DNA from: an archaeon
Lineage (GTDB): Archaea; Nanoarchaeota; Nanoarchaeia; Pacearchaeales; GW2011-AR1
Assembly (NCBI GenBank): GCA_030639395.1
Contig: DAOWCW010000045.1
Location: forward strand, 1-6,192
Direction: 5' to 3'
DNA: 6,192 nucleotides
The notes beneath the pieces are model-generated. The model was not told where the DNA came from. It saw only the letters and a program-made list of their open reading frames with translations, and searched no databases. This document shows positions 4,633 through 6,192 of the stretch, piece by piece (the first letter of the stretch is position 1; each line of letters begins with the position of its first letter). The position numbers and the translations under genes are program-made.

Positions 4633-5697
4633 CTACTTAACCCGAATCCTTCCTTCTTGCCAATCCCGCAATATCAACCGAGCCGTCCTATCCTCATCAA
4701 CAACCCCACCCTTCACCAAGAAACCCTTCTTCCTTCCAAGCTTCTCAATCAAAACCTCAACATTAGCCCCTTTCTCATCCATAAACCCAATTCCATAAAA
4801 CTTGCTAATAGCAACAGCATTCTTCAAAGCCTCAGCATCCACCAATCTTTGCTTCTCTACTAGCTCTTCATCAACCTTAGCATCCACTCCCTGAGCTTCC
4901 CCCTCGACCACCGACCACCGACCACCGACCACCGATCTTCCTACCACCAAGTAGGAAAGAGCCCTCTCAGGATCTCTCACATCACTATAGCTCCGAGCCC
5001 CAACCTTAACATCCTCAGCAAATCCCTTAGTCTCACTGGTATACCGACTTTCAGGAATCACTCCTGGCGTATCTAAAATAAGTATCCCCTCACTCATTCT
5101 AATATTCTGAACACCCTTTGTAAATCCAGCCTTCGCCCCAGTCGGAGCAGCACTACGCCTAGCAACAAAATTAATAACAGAACTCTTCCCCGCATTAGGA
5201 AAACCAATCACACCAACATGAATCCTCTTCCAAGTCGCCTCATCCGCACTCCCCGTAACCTTCCCACTCTTCCCAATCATCTTCTCCTTAATCACATCAC
5301 CCTCACCAACTGAAACCCTAGTAGATTTTCGCGCAGCCAAAATCCGCTTCGCCTCCATCTTAATCCTAGCCTTCAAATCCCCAAGCCCAATTCCCTTCGT
5401 CGCAGAAACAAAAACATAAGGCCTCATCCACTTCGGAATCTGCTTCTCCAACTCCTCACGATCAACCAAGTCACATTTATTAAAAACAAATATTAATTTT
5501 TTCCCAGCAGCATCAATTTTTTCCTCAACCTCTAAATTCCGAGTCTCCTCAATATACCGCGCATCCAAAATCTCCAACACAATATCCGAAATCTCAATAA
5601 CCTTCCTCATAACATCCGGATACTTTTGCCTCTGCTTCTTAATATTAGCAATCCTGCCAGTATGCCGAGACCCAAAACTATAACGAACTCTTACCAT
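4633..5697 (-). CDS. Circularly permuted ribosome-assembly GTPase B (YlqF/Nog2-like)
   Basis: 354 aa, ATG at 5697 with TATA start 27 nt upstream. A basic N-terminus (RHTGRIANIKKQRQKYP, 11-27) fits rRNA contact. Permuted motifs: G4 N73KCD76, G5 S98A99, G1 GFPNAGKSS at 165-173, G2 around T193, G3 D209TPG212, then the Nog2-type tail GRKKGFLVKGG (321-331) and DWQEGRI (345-351). The G5-G1 spacer (about 100-158) is long and lysine-rich. Residues 251-266 (GRSVVGGRWSVVEG) are encoded by a heptanucleotide repeat absent from family members I know; a charged helical stretch (272-293) follows. Expected role: GTP-dependent maturation of the large ribosomal subunit. Compared with GTPase A it keeps the full N-terminus and is probably the ancestral-like copy (inference). 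Intergenic gaps on both sides are short and it has its own promoter. Confidence 0.93.
   Translation of the reverse strand: MVRVRYSFGSRHTGRIANIKKQRQKYPDVMRKVIEISDIVLEILDARYIEETRNLEVEEKIDAAGKKLIFVFNKCDLVDREELEKQIPKWMRPYVFVSATKGIGLGDLKARIKMEAKRILAARKSTRVSVGEGDVIKEKMIGKSGKVTGSADEATWKRIHVGVIGFPNAGKSSVINFVARRSAAPTGAKAGFTKGVQNIRMSEGILILDTPGVIPESRYTSETKGFAEDVKVGARSYSDVRDPERALSYLVVGRSVVGGRWSVVEGEAQGVDAKVDEELVEKQRLVDAEALKNAVAISKFYGIGFMDEKGANVEVLIEKLGRKKGFLVKGGVVDEDRTARLILRDWQEGRIRVK
4689..4738 (-). repeat. 50-nt segment shared with GTPase A (copy 2)
   Basis: 47 of 50 positions match 760-809, in the same reading frame and same place of the protein tail. See copy 1. Confidence 0.8.
4906..4933. repeat. 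Heptanucleotide tandem repeat inside GTPase B
   Basis: Four exact tandem gaccacc units (4906-4912, 4913-4919, 4920-4926, 4927-4933), with a degraded continuation to about 4948 (ctaccacc). Because 7 is not a multiple of 3, one frame passes through all three phases and yields the 7-residue period GGRWSVV with no stop in any phase. Confidence 0.92.
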
Positions 5698-5716
5698 AAA
5701 ATATCAAAATAATATT

Positions 5717-5724
5717 AATATAAA
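5717..5724 (-). promoter_or_regulatory. TATA box of GTPase B
   Basis: TTTATATT on the minus strand, 27 nt before the ATG at 5697; leaderless start expected. No SD is seen. Confidence 0.6.
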
Positions 5725-5761
5725 AATCTACCCATCCAACTCAACATCTTCACAATCCCCT

Positions 5762-5784
5762 AAAAAAATCCCTCCCCTAAAAAA
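5762..5784 (-). terminator. Paired T-tracts downstream of the Cys-rich gene
   Basis: On the minus strand a T6 tract (5784-5779) and a T7 tract (5768-5762) each precede AGGGGA-type sequence. They lie 66-88 nt past the stop at 5850, before the GTPase B promoter, so they plausibly end the Cys-rich gene's transcript. The rest of 5725-5849 holds no gene I can support. A TATA-like GTATATAATC at 5840-5831 (minus) has nothing recognisable downstream. Confidence 0.45.
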
Positions 5785-5849
5785 CACCAACTCCCAACCC
5801 TACAAAACAAAAATCCTACAAAAGTTTAGAGATTATATACTATCGATTA

Positions 5850-6192
5850 TTAATATTCTATGCAGTACATCTCCCATACTGGATTTGGTGCTGACACAAT
5901 TGCACAAGTAGAATATCCATCCGGCATGATACACGCTTTGCCCTCACATGCAAGATTGCATGCATATGAGCTAGCTGTTATCTGACGATGTCCACACGGA
6001 CACTCAGCACAGCTTTCACCAGGATAAACAACTACATTTACACCTCCCCCGGCCACACCAACAATCTCCTCAGCCGTCAAACAACTCCCATCACCATCAA
6101 GAAACTCATCATCTAAACATTCCGTTACCGCACTAGTGTCAGTATCAACATCAACCCCACATCCATGCCCCGTAACCCTATCACAAAAAGCA
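5850..6192 (-). CDS. Cysteine-rich protein, probably exported (partial, N-terminus off the window)
   Basis: The frame is open from the right edge to TAA at 5850-5852; 113 complete codons are visible. A TTG at 6080 is not the start because the frame continues upstream to the edge. It carries twelve cysteines, in groups such as ESCAECPCGHRQ, YACNLACEGKAC and YSTCAIV...MYCIEY, plus an acidic Asp-rich part (GCGVDVDTDTSAV, CLDDEFLDGDGSC). High cysteine density with few lysines suggests a disulfide-rich extracellular or surface protein; the missing N-terminus would show whether a signal peptide or membrane anchor exists. No family is recognised. The Asp-rich DGDGS segment could bind Ca2+ (inference). 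Base skew changes inside the gene: above about 6040 the + strand is strongly C over G, below it nearly balanced. Confidence 0.75.
   Translation of the reverse strand, partial: AFCDRVTGHGCGVDVDTDTSAVTECLDDEFLDGDGSCLTAEEIVGVAGGGVNVVVYPGESCAECPCGHRQITASSYACNLACEGKACIMPDGYSTCAIVSAPNPVWEMYCIEY

Noticed and set aside
4906..4933. CRISPR array
   Set aside because: The units are 7 nt with no spacers, so this is a simple tandem repeat within a gene.
5831..5840. TATA-like GTATATAATC downstream of the Cys-rich gene as promoter of a small RNA
   Set aside because: The following 90 nt show only oligo-T tracts and G-runs with no clear structure or frame; chance occurrence is likely in AT-rich DNA.

Overview
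The window looks archaeal and resembles an AT-rich DPANN-type genome (Woesearchaeota/Pacearchaeota-like), although no marker here fixes the lineage. The reasons are TATA boxes lying about 27-31 nt upstream of start codons (mostly leaderless mRNAs), T-tract ends instead of classic bacterial terminators, very short intergenic gaps, and two circularly permuted ribosome-assembly GTPases with the C-terminal tail typical of the archaeal/eukaryotic Nog2/Lsg1/YlqF group.

Layout. 1-495 (-): hemerythrin-like HHE protein, cut by the left edge. 496-700: its promoter, a T8 tract and a 145-nt imperfect palindrome. 701-1528 (-): permuted GTPase A. 1559-2206 (-): PIN-like protein sharing a 21-nt identical promoter block with GTPase A. 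2354-2541 (+): promoter, strong Shine-Dalgarno and a 48-aa protein, the only gene here with a clear SD leader. 2608-2991 (-): unknown 127-aa protein, divergent from the Nudix hydrolase at 3052-3504 (+); their TATA boxes are 2 nt apart. 3530-4542 (-): two-gene operon with a degenerate phospholipase-D-like protein followed by a three-helix membrane protein, in visibly more AT-rich DNA. 4633-5697 (-): GTPase B, a diverged paralogue of A. 5850-6192 (-): C-terminal part of a cysteine-rich, probably exported protein, cut by the right edge.

How it fits together. The GTPases probably act in large-subunit ribosome maturation. Nudix, HHE and PIN-like proteins fit housekeeping or stress roles, but no single pathway links the neighbours. 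The + strand is C-rich and G-poor across most of the window, even where the + strand is coding (Nudix), which points to a replication-strand bias. The 48-aa gene, part of the 3530-4542 operon and the 3' part of the Cys-rich gene break that pattern.

Most notable signals: a 7-nt tandem repeat (gaccacc) inserted in frame at different places in both paralogous GTPases, the 145-nt palindrome at the end of GTPase A, the duplicated promoter block, and the SD-led 48-aa gene. No CRISPR array, tRNA, rRNA or transposase was seen.
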